Source of the DNA: Leptospira sp. B5-022
GTDB taxonomy: Bacteria > Spirochaetota > Leptospiria > Leptospirales > Leptospiraceae
DNA length: 60,000 nt
Direction: 5' to 3'
Assembly (NCBI RefSeq): GCF_000347035.1
Contig: NZ_ANIJ01000047.1
Span: forward strand, 1-60,000
The notes under the pieces were generated by a model. It was not told the origin of the DNA. It worked only from the letters and a program-made list of their open reading frames with translations, and did no database searches. Shown piece after piece: positions 28,124 to 38,966 of this stretch (positions are counted from its first letter, which is position 1; each line of letters starts with the position of its first letter). Position numbers and translations under genes: made by a program.

Positions 28124-29761
28124 TCACCTTTTTGCGGAACGAAATTCCTTTGGGGACATTCGAACGATTTTCTTAAATTCCCTGTTAAACGTGTTTTTTG
28201 AATTAAAACCGCTTTCGAAAGCGATATCGATGATGTTTACTTCTTTTTGGGATTGTAGTAGTACGATTGCGTGAGCGACTCTGTATTCATTCACTAGTTG
28301 ATTGAATCTTTTACCGTAGCGGACGTTCAAAATTTCTGAAAGTTGGTCAGGTCGTAGTTGGACGAAATCAGCAAAATCCTGCAACTGTAAACCTTGCTCA
28401 GTATATAATTTGTGGACAGTAAGAGCCTTTTCAATTCGATCTGCTGCATCTTGTCCTTCCGACTCCTTTAATCTGCTCTTTTTCCAAACTTTATACTTTT
28501 CAGCAGCTCGTTCATCCACACGTTCTCCTACTTTAAATTCTTCGAGAAATTTTATCCTAGAAGAAAGAGTAAAGAAAAAGAAAATGAATTCCCAAATATA
28601 TCCTATGTAGACAGCATTTCGAGTAAAGGATGTGCTCGGGACTAGTCCCAAGGTGGCGAAAAGAAAAATATTTATAAGAAAAATAACACCCAACTGACCC
28701 GTCACGGAATACACTGCGGGAGAAAAACCTTCTTTATAAGCAATGATCCCGGAGCATAGGAGTGAAAATGAAAATATTAAAAAATTTATTCTAATAACAT
28801 ATTCTAAAAAAATAAAATTAATAATTCCTAATATTAAAAAAACTCCAATTATCACATATCCCGTCGAAGTAAGCCAGATGATCCGACTCCAAAATGGAGC
28901 AAGTGTAGGCAAGATCAGCAAACGTTGCCAAAAATATGCCACCGAACAAGCGCCAACGAATCCAAAAAGGAAAATGGCGCGATTTTCCCAAAATCCTCCT
29001 TCGGGATATAGATAAACACTACCATATCCTTCGCAAAGGGCTTGGTAGGATAGAGTGCTAATAAGGAAAAAACTATAATAAACAGGTAATAAAGATCTCC
29101 ATCTGTAAGCCAAGAAAAGGTTTAAAAGTAACGATAGAAAACAACATACGGCGAATATCGGAAACATACTCCCAAGAAAATGATCTCTCCCTAAGAACAT
29201 TTCCAAAGGTTCGGTAAAGATACGGACCGGTTTAACTGATTCCGAAGCTACTCTGATAAAAAGGGTATATTTTTCGCCGACTTTTAGGTTTGGGTAAATT
29301 CCAGGAAGACGATATTTCAAACTTCGGGCGGAATACGATCTTTTGTCTCCGGTTTTTTCGCTGATTATCAAAGCTCCCTTAGAATCGATGATCGTAAAGT
29401 CTATCTCATCAATCCAAGGATAATCCATTAAGAAAACCCAATCTTTAGAATTTGTCGTAAATTGGATCGAGAGCCATATAGTTTCGTCTTCCGGACCGAA
29501 AGATAATTGGTCTTTTCTACTCGGATGTAGGTTATTAATCGGTCCTTCTTTAATTTCCGAAAAGGTAAGGGAACCACTAGGATCGATTAATACTTTTGCG
29601 TATGGTGAGAGTTCTATTCTACCGAAATCGGGATTTAATTCTGCATAGTCGGAAAGTAACTCCGATTGTAAACGAGTTTGGCAGGATAGAATCCCCAAAA
29701 GCAAGAGTATCGAGGAAAAGAGAAATATTTTCCGCTTACCTAGCTTTGTTGCGGAATTCAT
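28124..29761 (-). CDS. 7TMR-DISM membrane receptor fused to AraC-type HTH
   Basis: The N-terminus has a lipobox-like LGILSC (C27), then an extracytoplasmic jelly-roll domain (about 40-185; DYPWIDEIDFTIIDSKG). Seven hydrophobic helices follow (about 195-400), then a cytoplasmic helix and an AraC-type HTH ending NIIDIAFESGFNSKNTFNREF. It is a one-component regulator linking an outside ligand to transcription without phosphotransfer. It lies behind the MCP gene but is separated by 254 bases, so it is probably a separate unit. The ligand is unknown; relatives are thought to sense carbohydrates. Confidence 0.88.
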   Translation of the reverse strand: MNSATKLGKRKIFLFSSILLLLGILSCQTRLQSELLSDYAELNPDFGRIELSPYAKVLIDPSGSLTFSEIKEGPINNLHPSRKDQLSFGPEDETIWLSIQFTTNSKDWVFLMDYPWIDEIDFTIIDSKGALIISEKTGDKRSYSARSLKYRLPGIYPNLKVGEKYTLFIRVASESVKPVRIFTEPLEMFLGRDHFLGSMFPIFAVCCFLSLLLNLFLAYRWRSLLPVYYSFFLISTLSYQALCEGYGSVYLYPEGGFWENRAIFLFGFVGACSVAYFWQRLLILPTLAPFWSRIIWLTSTGYVIIGVFLILGIINFIFLEYVIRINFLIFSFSLLCSGIIAYKEGFSPAVYSVTGQLGVIFLINIFLFATLGLVPSTSFTRNAVYIGYIWEFIFFFFTLSSRIKFLEEFKVGERVDERAAEKYKVWKKSRLKESEGQDAADRIEKALTVHKLYTEQGLQLQDFADFVQLRPDQLSEILNVRYGKRFNQLVNEYRVAHAIVLLQSQKEVNIIDIAFESGFNSKNTFNREFKKIVRMSPKEFRSAKR

Positions 29762-29900
29762 TCAGAAATGATCAGTAGAAATACACCAATCTATCAAGTT
29801 TTTTTTTCCTGCTTTCAAAGGTCTCAATTCATGAGTCGGGACGAATCTTCGAGGAAGGAATGGTAATCTTCACGAATAAATTTATGAAAGAGAGATTTGA

Positions 29901-30605
29901 ATGAAGAAAAGGAAAGGAATTTTACTTTTATTTGCCATATTCTATTTTGCTGCATGCGCCACTTCTCAATCTTGGGTTTATCGCCCGGAAGCGAAAAACT
30001 TTTCAGCCAATAAATTAACAAACGAATCTATCGCCGTTCTACCGTTTGATGACGCTAGACCGAATGAAAATGTTAATCGAGGCGGTTTCGCTTTTCTACC
30101 GCTCATGCCTTTCGGCTGGATAACTTATCAAATTCCAGATGGGCAACAGAATCATATTACATCAGGACTTTGGGTTAATTATAAACCGGTGGATGATTTT
30201 GGTAAAGCTTTAGCCTCAGAATTGGAAAATGCAGGGTTGTTCAAGGAAAGTAGCTTTGAGTCACGCAAAGGGAATTTCAGATATGTGATCCAAGGGTCGA
30301 TCCTAAACACGGAGTTACACGCGAAAATTTTTTCCTACGGCCTTTCCATCTTTTACATATATCTTTGGATACTACCCGTTCCTTCCGTTTATATATCCAG
30401 TGAAATGCAAGTAGAACTGTCTTTATTAGATACTAAGACAAATAAGGCGGTATTCTCTAAAAAATATTCGGCCCCGACTGAATCTGGATTGGGTATTGGA
30501 TTTTATCATTTTCCAAACGATTTTAAACATTCGGATATGTTGAAATATTGTTATAAAGAGTTTATTCAGGATTTACGCTCTCAGTTTCCAAACGGACTTA
30601 AATAA
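29901..30605 (+). CDS. Putative lipoprotein
   Basis: This 234-residue product has a signal peptide with lipobox FAAC (C19). The mature part contains ESIAVLPFDDARPNENVNRG and later ALASELENAGLF and YVIQGSIL. These are hallmarks of periplasmic 'stress/assembly' lipoproteins with a TolB- or CsgG-like N-terminal fold. The family name is inference. It is divergent from the 7TM-AraC gene, so the 139-base space between them may hold both promoters. Confidence 0.7.
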   Translation: MKKRKGILLLFAIFYFAACATSQSWVYRPEAKNFSANKLTNESIAVLPFDDARPNENVNRGGFAFLPLMPFGWITYQIPDGQQNHITSGLWVNYKPVDDFGKALASELENAGLFKESSFESRKGNFRYVIQGSILNTELHAKIFSYGLSIFYIYLWILPVPSVYISSEMQVELSLLDTKTNKAVFSKKYSAPTESGLGIGFYHFPNDFKHSDMLKYCYKEFIQDLRSQFPNGLK

Positions 30606-30710
30606 CAATAATCCAATAGTCCTTCAAAAGAAGTAAAAAAGGTTTCTTATCCGTGAAAAGAGGTAATGAACTTTTTTTACTTCCGATGAAGTCTTTTTGC
30701 AAACTAAAGA

Positions 30711-31400
30711 TCAAGACTCTACAGGTAACCTTTTGTCGTCCAGCCAACCTGCAACTAAAGCAAGAGCCAAATAACCTACCAACGCCTGGATAGAAAATTC
30801 AGGAATAGTCAGCGGAGTTGGAAAGTATGGAGTGGCAATCGCTAAGACCAAAAGTATTCCACCGAATATCTGCATTCCATATTTTCCACCGAAAGTAGTG
30901 CCCGGTTTCGTCGCTCTGAAATAAAGTATAAGACCGATTAATGTAAGAGTCACTTCAATCGTGATGGAAAGAATTTTATTATGCCAAAGACCGAAACCTA
31001 TTTTAGGACCTGAATCGAATAAGATAGGCAAATCCTGAGTGTGCATAGGGAGATCCAAAAAGTAATGAGAAAGAACAGTCAGACCGATCAGCCCGGAAAT
31101 CTTGTTCTTTAAAGAATCCGAATATGGTTTGGATCTTAAGAAGACGAATTTAAAGATCAGAAAACATAAAATAGACCAACCAATCCCTCCTACTAAACTG
31201 TGGGTGATCGGCATATAATAAAGATCGAAATTATTCATTTCCGTAAATCCCGGAACAAATCTGATACCCTCGATCCCGAACAAGATAAAGATCATAAACA
31301 AAATATCTACGAATTGAACTCCCACAAAACTTGCCCAAAGAGGAGTTTTGGGTTCCGCTTTTTTAAAAGCGAAAGAAACGCCGTAATGACCTATAAACAT
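30711..31400 (-). CDS. Polytopic membrane protein, YdjM/DUF457-like
   Basis: This 229-residue protein has about six hydrophobic helices. Conserved histidines sit near the membrane face: HYGVSFAFKK at the start, MPITHSLVGG (about 75-85), and VLSHYFLDLPMH (about 118-129). The pattern resembles the 'metal-dependent hydrolase, YdjM-like' group. Activity is unproven. It is monocistronic and separated from its neighbours by about 100 bases on each side. Confidence 0.68.
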   Translation of the reverse strand: MFIGHYGVSFAFKKAEPKTPLWASFVGVQFVDILFMIFILFGIEGIRFVPGFTEMNNFDLYYMPITHSLVGGIGWSILCFLIFKFVFLRSKPYSDSLKNKISGLIGLTVLSHYFLDLPMHTQDLPILFDSGPKIGFGLWHNKILSITIEVTLTLIGLILYFRATKPGTTFGGKYGMQIFGGILLVLAIATPYFPTPLTIPEFSIQALVGYLALALVAGWLDDKRLPVES

Positions 31401-31495
31401 CAGTCTGCCTCAAGGCCGAAACTTCGGCCGGAGCAAAGGATCTAGGAAATCTGAAAAAAGGCAAGAGGGAATCTGAGTGAAGTTCGTTCGGAAAA

Positions 31496-32158
31496 TTAAA
31501 ATTGGATCGGTTCGTGTTTTTCGCCGTTGATCAGCTTTCCTAAGAGTCTATTCTCTCTATCTACGAACGATTCGATAAACGGCTGCAAGTCTTTGATCTT
31601 AGTGGATAGATTGTATCCGGCTTCCATAGTATCCACTAAAGAAGTAGCTCCTACCATGGATGCTGCAACTTTGATCGGAGCCATGATCAGTTTTACCATA
31701 GGAAGTTTGGAAAGGGAAAAGAAAAATTTCAGAGTTTCCCCCACCATCCCGATCTGGGCCCTTCGGTCATCGAATCTGCCTACGGCTCCCAAAGCGGCAT
31801 AAAGATTTTCCTGAGGGATCTCTCCGTCCTCAATCAGGTTATTTTCGATCACTACCTTTGCAGTATCAAAATCCAAAGAATCGGTGAGTTTGTTCAGTAG
31901 AATAATCTGATGGATATTATCGGTCATTGCCTTGCCTGCGACCGTTTTTAATTTTTCGTACAAACTTTCCAATGCATGATCTCTTTCCTCCTTGTTGGTG
32001 GGGGCGTAGAGATTGTTTTCGAAAAAAGAGGGGATTCCATCGTATCCCTTAATCGATGTTAAAAGATCCGAATATGTGTGACGCAATCTTTCGATTGTGG
32101 ATCTGACAACGGCAAGACGAACTGGTTCGAGTTCTTTCAGATCCATTTCTGTTAACAA
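31496..32158 (-). CDS. FFLEELY-like helical protein, unknown function
   Basis: The 220-residue protein has no signal peptide or membrane helix. Residues 21-60 read IERLRHTYSDLL... then IPSFFENNLYAP..KEERDHAL. That resembles the proteobacterial 'FFLEELY motif' family, in which an Arg-x3-Tyr-x-Asp-Leu-Leu segment precedes a phenylalanine-rich motif. The body is predominantly helical. The role is unknown. It precedes no obvious partner; the SPOR gene upstream is separated by 78 bases on the same strand. Confidence 0.6.
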   Translation of the reverse strand: MLTEMDLKELEPVRLAVVRSTIERLRHTYSDLLTSIKGYDGIPSFFENNLYAPTNKEERDHALESLYEKLKTVAGKAMTDNIHQIILLNKLTDSLDFDTAKVVIENNLIEDGEIPQENLYAALGAVGRFDDRRAQIGMVGETLKFFFSLSKLPMVKLIMAPIKVAASMVGATSLVDTMEAGYNLSTKIKDLQPFIESFVDRENRLLGKLINGEKHEPIQF

Positions 32159-32236
32159 CGAACTTGGGGTTTCACGGTTCCTGGGTCAATTGAAAAAATA
32201 TGGAAGATCGGCCGGAAGAATATCTAAAAAAAAAGA

Positions 32237-32890
32237 TTATTCCTTAGAGACCAAAGCGTTTTCTTTCAAGTTGCCTGGAAGTTTTTTCATGGACCTTTCC
32301 GCGTCTTCTTTGGACGGAAAATTTCCCATCCGGACCGTAAAATAACCGTTTTTGGTTTTTTTTACGTAAGACTTTCCACCTAAAGACGACCTGAGTTCAT
32401 CCGCCTTCTCTTTAGTTTTGAAAGCCGCGACTTGAACGAAAAAATCATTATCAGACTTGTGGACCGCCGCCTTACGAGGGGAGGTGTGAATTAATTTTTT
32501 GGATTCCTTTTCTTTCCGAACTAATCTTTTTTCAGGATGAGAAGAAGACGGAGCTTCCACTTCTATCTTGGAAGGTTCTTCTTTTTTTGCGGGAGAAACT
32601 TCGGATCTTAGATCCACAACTTCCGCACCGGGAGGAAGATTTCTGAATTTAACTTCTTCTTCCCTTTTGACGGTAGAAGATTCATCCATCGCTTGGTTTA
32701 CAGTGGAAGAAGACAAGGATTGTACGTCTCTGTTGGAGTTGAGGGCCAGGTCGTCTTGAACTTGGCCTCTCTTTCTACCGACGGAAACTCCTAAAAAGAA
32801 GAATGAAAAAAGAAGTCCCACTAAAAACAGGGAAAGCAGAGTGATCCTTTTATTGTCCAGATTGATGACGTAGAAAATTTTTTCCTTCAT
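32237..32890 (-). CDS. SPOR-domain membrane protein
   Basis: This 217-residue bitopic protein has one transmembrane helix (about 17-35), a long charged Ser/Glu/Lys-rich linker, and a C-terminal SPOR domain beginning NDFFVQVAAFKTKEKADELR and ending in the YFTVRMGNFPSKEDAERSM segment. SPOR domains bind denuded peptidoglycan, usually at division sites. Its start overlaps the coaE stop by four bases (ATGA), so it is translated in the same operon, downstream of coaE. Confidence 0.9.
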   Translation of the reverse strand: MKEKIFYVINLDNKRITLLSLFLVGLLFSFFFLGVSVGRKRGQVQDDLALNSNRDVQSLSSSTVNQAMDESSTVKREEEVKFRNLPPGAEVVDLRSEVSPAKKEEPSKIEVEAPSSSHPEKRLVRKEKESKKLIHTSPRKAAVHKSDNDFFVQVAAFKTKEKADELRSSLGGKSYVKKTKNGYFTVRMGNFPSKEDAERSMKKLPGNLKENALVSKE

Positions 32891-33513
32891 TTCATTCTTC
32901 CTTTTAATTCAACGTACAAATGTTCGCATTCTTTACGAAGGTCTTGTAAATCCCCTGTGTTCTTAATGGAATAGTCGGCCTTCTTTGCTTTTTCCTGAAG
33001 AGAAAGCTGGCTTTTTGCTCTGGCTTCCGCTTCTTCTCTGCTGATCCCGTCCCTTTTTACGGTCCTTTCCAAGGAAACTTCCGGATCCGAGATCACACAA
33101 ACGGTTGCATCACAAAGAGTATAAGAGTCCGTTTCGAAGAGTAGTGGGACCTCCCACAGGACCAGGCTACCTTCTTCTAATCCGCCTAATACTTCTAAAA
33201 ACTCCTTACGTATCCTGGGATGGGTCAAAGAGTTTAGGATCTTCAGCTTTTCGGGGTTTCCGAATACCAACTTAGCGATCCTTTTTCGATCTACCTTACC
33301 GGACTCATCCAAAATTTCCTGTCCTAAGGAATCTATTAATTCCTTCGAAATAGGGCTTTCCGGATCCGTATATTTACGGGCGATCTCGTCGGCGCTGATC
33401 CTGACTCCACCCAACTCTTCCAAGATTTTTGTTGCAGTGGATTTACCACCACCGATCATCCCGGTGATCCCGACAAGAAAAGCTCCGTCAGTTCTAAGAG
33501 AGGACCGAGTCAT
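32887..33513 (-). CDS. coaE: Dephospho-CoA kinase
   Basis: This 208-residue P-loop kinase carries GITGMIGGGKST (15-26), ISADEIARKY and the substrate-lid segment HPRIRKEF. It ends in a basic helix. It phosphorylates dephospho-CoA as the last step of coenzyme A synthesis. A four-base overlap links it to the SPOR gene downstream, an unusual pairing of housekeeping metabolism and cell-wall binding. Confidence 0.95.
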   Translation of the reverse strand: MTRSSLRTDGAFLVGITGMIGGGKSTATKILEELGGVRISADEIARKYTDPESPISKELIDSLGQEILDESGKVDRKRIAKLVFGNPEKLKILNSLTHPRIRKEFLEVLGGLEEGSLVLWEVPLLFETDSYTLCDATVCVISDPEVSLERTVKRDGISREEAEARAKSQLSLQEKAKKADYSIKNTGDLQDLRKECEHLYVELKGRMK

Positions 33514-33645
33514 TGGGAAAGATTATACGGAAAGGCCTTTTAGTACAAGCTTTTTAAGACTTACTCATGGAAGTAAAATACCCCAAACAAAAACCTAGAA
33601 TAAATCTCTTTCCAAAAGATCTAGACTTGATAGAGCAGTAGAATC

Positions 33646-33885
33646 ATGAAATACTTAGAAACTTCTCAGATTATCCCTTCTAAGGGGATGTCCTATACGA
33701 TGTATGAAATTGAAGGGGAGGATCAGATTTTACGGATGCTTACTTATATACCGGACACGGATGAGATCCATGTGTATCCCAAACCGCCGGTAAAAAAATT
33801 ATATAAGCCCGAACTTTGCAAACAAGTGGAAGATCTGGTATTTACCGAATTATGGAAACTGGGAGAGGAAAGAAAGAAGGGATAA
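33646..33885 (+). CDS. Small conserved-looking hypothetical protein
   Basis: This 79-residue product (MKYLETSQIIPSKGMSYTMY...) has no signal peptide. It contains a run with beta character (TYIPDTDEIHVYPKPPVKKL) and an acidic C-terminal helix. The frame is in coding-like context between coaE and tRNA-Phe, with only a weak ribosome-binding site. The family is not recognised. Confidence 0.55.
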   Translation: MKYLETSQIIPSKGMSYTMYEIEGEDQILRMLTYIPDTDEIHVYPKPPVKKLYKPELCKQVEDLVFTELWKLGEERKKG

Positions 33886-33893
33886 TCGGGTTT

Positions 33894-33966
<73 letters not shown>

Positions 33967-34005
33967 GAACCCAAAACCAAAATACTGAGTCGGGTCTATA
34001 CGTCA

Positions 34006-34707
34006 ATGGAAAATCCTGATTTAGGCTTCGTCTCCAAATTTGACGATGCAGGGACCGTTCTTGCAAGAGAGAGAATGGTTCGAACACAAATTTCGGATAG
34101 AGGGATCAAAGACCCAAATCTACTTTCCGCATTTCTAAAAGTTCCCAGACATATCTTCCTTCCCGAAAAATATAGAGAACATTCTTATGAAGACAAGGCA
34201 GTTCCGATCGGGGAAGAGCAAACGATTTCACAGCCATACATAGTAGCTTACATCGCGGATCAACTTAGGGTAAAAGCAGGAGATACAATTTTAGAAATCG
34301 GCACAGGTTCCGGATACTTAGCCGCTATTTTGGATCAGTTAGGAGCAAAACTTCTTTCTTTGGAAATTGTACCTGCACTCTATGAAAGGACCGTAAAAGT
34401 TTTAGAAAGTTGGTCTACAGGATTTACGAAAAGGAATCGAATCCTGTTTGGAGACGCGTTACTCTTTACACAGTCTAAAGAAAAATTCTCCAAATTTGTA
34501 TCCTCCGCATGTTTTCCAAAAATCCCTGGACCCGGAAGTTTCCTTTTCGAATCTCTCTCGGAAGAAGGGATTGCAGTGCTTCCGGTAGAATGGAAAGAAG
34601 ATATTCAGTTACTTCTAACATTAAGAAAAAGACAAAATCGATTCGAAGAAACGAATCGATTGTCTGTGAAATTCGTACCTCTTCTTGGGAGAACGGACCT
34701 AGCCTAG
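34006..34707 (+). CDS. pcm: Protein-L-isoaspartate O-methyltransferase
   Basis: The 233-residue protein carries the family segments RMVRTQISDRGI, VPRHIFLP, PIGEEQTISQPYIVA and the SAM-binding LEIGTGSGYLAAIL (about 96-109). It repairs isoaspartyl residues in damaged proteins. The C-terminal half (from about 140) is less conserved than usual: the segment equal to 'FD.I..TAA...P' reads FSKFVSSACFPKIP. The catalytic core is intact, so I keep the name. Its stop overlaps the end of the converging porin gene by four bases. Confidence 0.85.
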   Translation: MENPDLGFVSKFDDAGTVLARERMVRTQISDRGIKDPNLLSAFLKVPRHIFLPEKYREHSYEDKAVPIGEEQTISQPYIVAYIADQLRVKAGDTILEIGTGSGYLAAILDQLGAKLLSLEIVPALYERTVKVLESWSTGFTKRNRILFGDALLFTQSKEKFSKFVSSACFPKIPGPGSFLFESLSEEGIAVLPVEWKEDIQLLLTLRKRQNRFEETNRLSVKFVPLLGRTDLA

Positions 34708-35603
34708 ATCTCGTGTTTATAACCGAATCTATACTGGTTTCCACCGAGAACTTGTGGATACGCGACACTCGGGGCTAAGCCGACAATTCCTCCTTCCGAT
34801 CTAGGGTGGGCGATTCCATACTGAAAGGAAAATAACGTTTCCATTTCCATATAGATATGACCCTTATCGGCTATTCTGGCTTGGGCTTCAATGAGCCAGT
34901 TGGGAGCAATTCCGGAGACGTTAAATTTTGTATTTTCCCAATTGGCAGAAGGATCCGTTCCGTTCGAAACCAGGCCTAAAACTGTAGGATCATCAATATT
35001 TGCTGCGGTTAAGAGTTCATGTACATCGTTCAAACGATTATGGCCCGCTAAACTCCAACCACCTTTGAAGTAATGGATCCCGGCGCCTAGATATATAGCT
35101 GCATCTTCCGAAACTGAGATTTTAATACCGATATTTAACGGGATTTGGATCGCATTATAATCCCAGGTCATATGGTAAAATGACTGACCTGCAAATTTTC
35201 CTTCCGTATCTCCCCCCATAATCTTGCGAGTATAATGGGCGTTTGCTCTCCAGAAAAAGACCTTCCCGAAATCTTGTTCATATCCAATGGACAATGTGAG
35301 ACCGGTCATAGCGCCGCTTGTTTTGGCACTGATCAGACCGTTGGAGGAATGTTGCAATGTAAGCAAACGATTTTCCGGGATGACGGCTAGACGGGGAAGA
35401 ACTCCGTTCGTGTTTCCCGTGCTATCGGTAGTTGCATAATTACTAGAAGAATCCAATCCATCCGTAGAGATCGTACTCCCTAGGCTTCCTAGATCGAACT
35501 GTAATCCGGCGCTACCCATTACGTAAGTTTTTGCTTCTAAAAAGACTCCCGGAAGAAGGAGGAGAAGAAACGTAACAAGCATTCTTTTGGCGGTTTGTAT
35601 CAT
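34704..35603 (-). CDS. OmpL1-like outer-membrane porin, copy 1
   Basis: The 299-residue product has a signal peptide ending at LEAK, then a beta-barrel pattern. Segments match my recollection of Leptospira OmpL1: GLQFDLGSLG near the start, YEQDFGKVFFWRANAHYTRK, YLGAGIHYFKGGW, GIAPNWLIEAQARI, and the C-terminal GGNQYRFGYKHEI ending in an aromatic-rich strand. OmpL1 is a porin reported to bind host components. A closely similar gene lies directly upstream (35882-36778). The two are separated by 278 bases including a terminator for the upstream copy. Confidence 0.87.
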   Translation of the reverse strand: MIQTAKRMLVTFLLLLLPGVFLEAKTYVMGSAGLQFDLGSLGSTISTDGLDSSSNYATTDSTGNTNGVLPRLAVIPENRLLTLQHSSNGLISAKTSGAMTGLTLSIGYEQDFGKVFFWRANAHYTRKIMGGDTEGKFAGQSFYHMTWDYNAIQIPLNIGIKISVSEDAAIYLGAGIHYFKGGWSLAGHNRLNDVHELLTAANIDDPTVLGLVSNGTDPSANWENTKFNVSGIAPNWLIEAQARIADKGHIYMEMETLFSFQYGIAHPRSEGGIVGLAPSVAYPQVLGGNQYRFGYKHEI

Positions 35604-35828
35604 TATAATGTCTCCATTAACTATTTGTAATTAATCACATTGGAATAAATTGCTTAGAAACGCTGCGAGTATTTTTTGGATCAGACTTTATTTATATTTA
35701 TCATTCGATAAAGAGGAAGAAAAGACTGGATCTCTTTAGTAGCGAGGGACTTATATTTTACTTATTAATTTTTGTTAATTCGCACGGAGACGAATGGGCG
35801 AAGCCCTAAAAGGGTGAATGGGAATAAA

Positions 35829-35855
35829 AAAGGCCCTCCGAAACGGAGAGCCTTT
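35829..35855 (-). terminator. Rho-independent terminator of OmpL1-like copy 2
   Basis: On the minus strand, AAAGGCTCTCCG and CGGAGGGCCTTT form a 12-bp stem with one G-U pair and a TTT loop, followed by a T-run. Confidence 0.88.
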
Positions 35856-35881
35856 GCATAATCCAAACAAAAATCTTAGAA

Positions 35882-36778
35882 TTAGATTTCGTGTTTGTAT
35901 CCGAATCTGTATTGGTTTCCACCAAGAACTTGAGGATAAGCAACGGAAGGTGCTAAACCTTCCATACCACCTTGTGATCTTGGGTAAGCAACTCCATATT
36001 TGAAGGAAAACAGTGTCTCCACTTCCATATAAACGTGGCCTTTATCGGAAATTCTAGATTGAGCTCCGAGTAACCAGTTTGGGGCAATTCCGGAAACCTG
36101 GAAGGTTGTCTTTTCCCAGTTTGCAACAGGATCTGTTCCGTCAGCCACTAGTCCTAAGATGGTAGTGTTTGTAACACCTGCTCCAACAAGAGCTGTATGA
36201 ACGTCGTTCAAACGGTTACTTCCTGCGAGGCTCCATCCACCATTGAAATAGTGAACCCCTGCTCCGATATAGAAAGCAGTGTCTTCTGTAACGGAAAGTT
36301 TGATTCCTACGTTTACAGGAACTTGAAGTGCATGGTAGTCCCAAGTAGTATCGTAAAAAGTTTGTCCTGCAAATTTAGCAGTAGTCTCTCCACCCATAAC
36401 TTTACGAGTGTAGTGTGCATTTGCTCTCCAGAAGAAAGCTTTTCCAAAATCCTGCTCATATCCTAAGGAAAGAACAAGACCGGTCATTGCACCGTTAGTT
36501 TTTGCGCTGATCAATCCGTTTGTGGTATGTTGCAAACTTAGCAAACGATTTTCAGCAATAATCACTTTTCGAGGAAGAACTCCGCTCTGAGTCCCGGTTG
36601 AATCGGTAGTTGCATAGCTTCCAGATGCATCCAAACCGTCAGTTGCAATTGTATCGCCCAATGATCCCAGGTCAAATTGGAGACCGAGGCCCCCAGTGAT
36701 GTAAGTCTTTGCGCTTAAGCCGAATGAAGAACAAAGTACGGCGAAAACTAGCAAAGCTTTCGTGATGTTACGAACCAT
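35882..36778 (-). CDS. OmpL1-like outer-membrane porin, copy 2
   Basis: The 298-residue product starts MVRNITKALLVFAVLCSS, close to the OmpL1 signal peptide as I remember it, and is cut after LSAK. It follows AAGGAGCTATTT before the ATG. Most residues match copy 1, including GLISAKTNGAMTGL, the FGKAFFWRANAHYTRK strand and the QVLGGNQYRFGYKHEI end. Differences cluster in probable loops. A strong terminator follows, so the two copies are separately transcribed. By family it is a surface-exposed porin. Confidence 0.9.
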   Translation of the reverse strand: MVRNITKALLVFAVLCSSFGLSAKTYITGGLGLQFDLGSLGDTIATDGLDASGSYATTDSTGTQSGVLPRKVIIAENRLLSLQHTTNGLISAKTNGAMTGLVLSLGYEQDFGKAFFWRANAHYTRKVMGGETTAKFAGQTFYDTTWDYHALQVPVNVGIKLSVTEDTAFYIGAGVHYFNGGWSLAGSNRLNDVHTALVGAGVTNTTILGLVADGTDPVANWEKTTFQVSGIAPNWLLGAQSRISDKGHVYMEVETLFSFKYGVAYPRSQGGMEGLAPSVAYPQVLGGNQYRFGYKHEI

Positions 36779-37106
36779 TTAAATAGCTCCTTAAACTTTT
36801 CGTATAGTAGAGTGGTTTTCACTTAGGCCATTTATGTCTATAGTGGGGCCTAAGCATTGGACAGGACAATATCGACGCGGACTTGGGTGTCAAACAGATA
36901 TTCTGGATAAAATAAAAAAGTCCGTTATAAACGATTTTATTTTGAACATTTGTTGTAAAAAATAATCTTATGCTTCCTCTTTTGCATGGATCTTTACGTT
37001 TGTTCGCCTATTTTGATTTTTAACACTTTGAGAAAAATCAGTGAATTTTTCCTCGCGAATTCCGGAGGGAAGTTTCGGAAAAACTCCTTGCAAGACTAGA
37101 ATTTAG

Positions 37107-38915
<1,809 letters not shown>

Positions 38916-38966
38916 CTTGACCTTTCCAAATAAATTTGGAATTCTGGATCGGCTGGACGGACCCGT

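Noticed and set aside
28020..28160. A frame reading FRLDLLGLLTTCFGLSFTFF-like text with a basic end, like a C-terminal sorting signal
   Set aside because: It overlaps the end of the AraC gene in another frame and has no start codon with enough upstream sequence.
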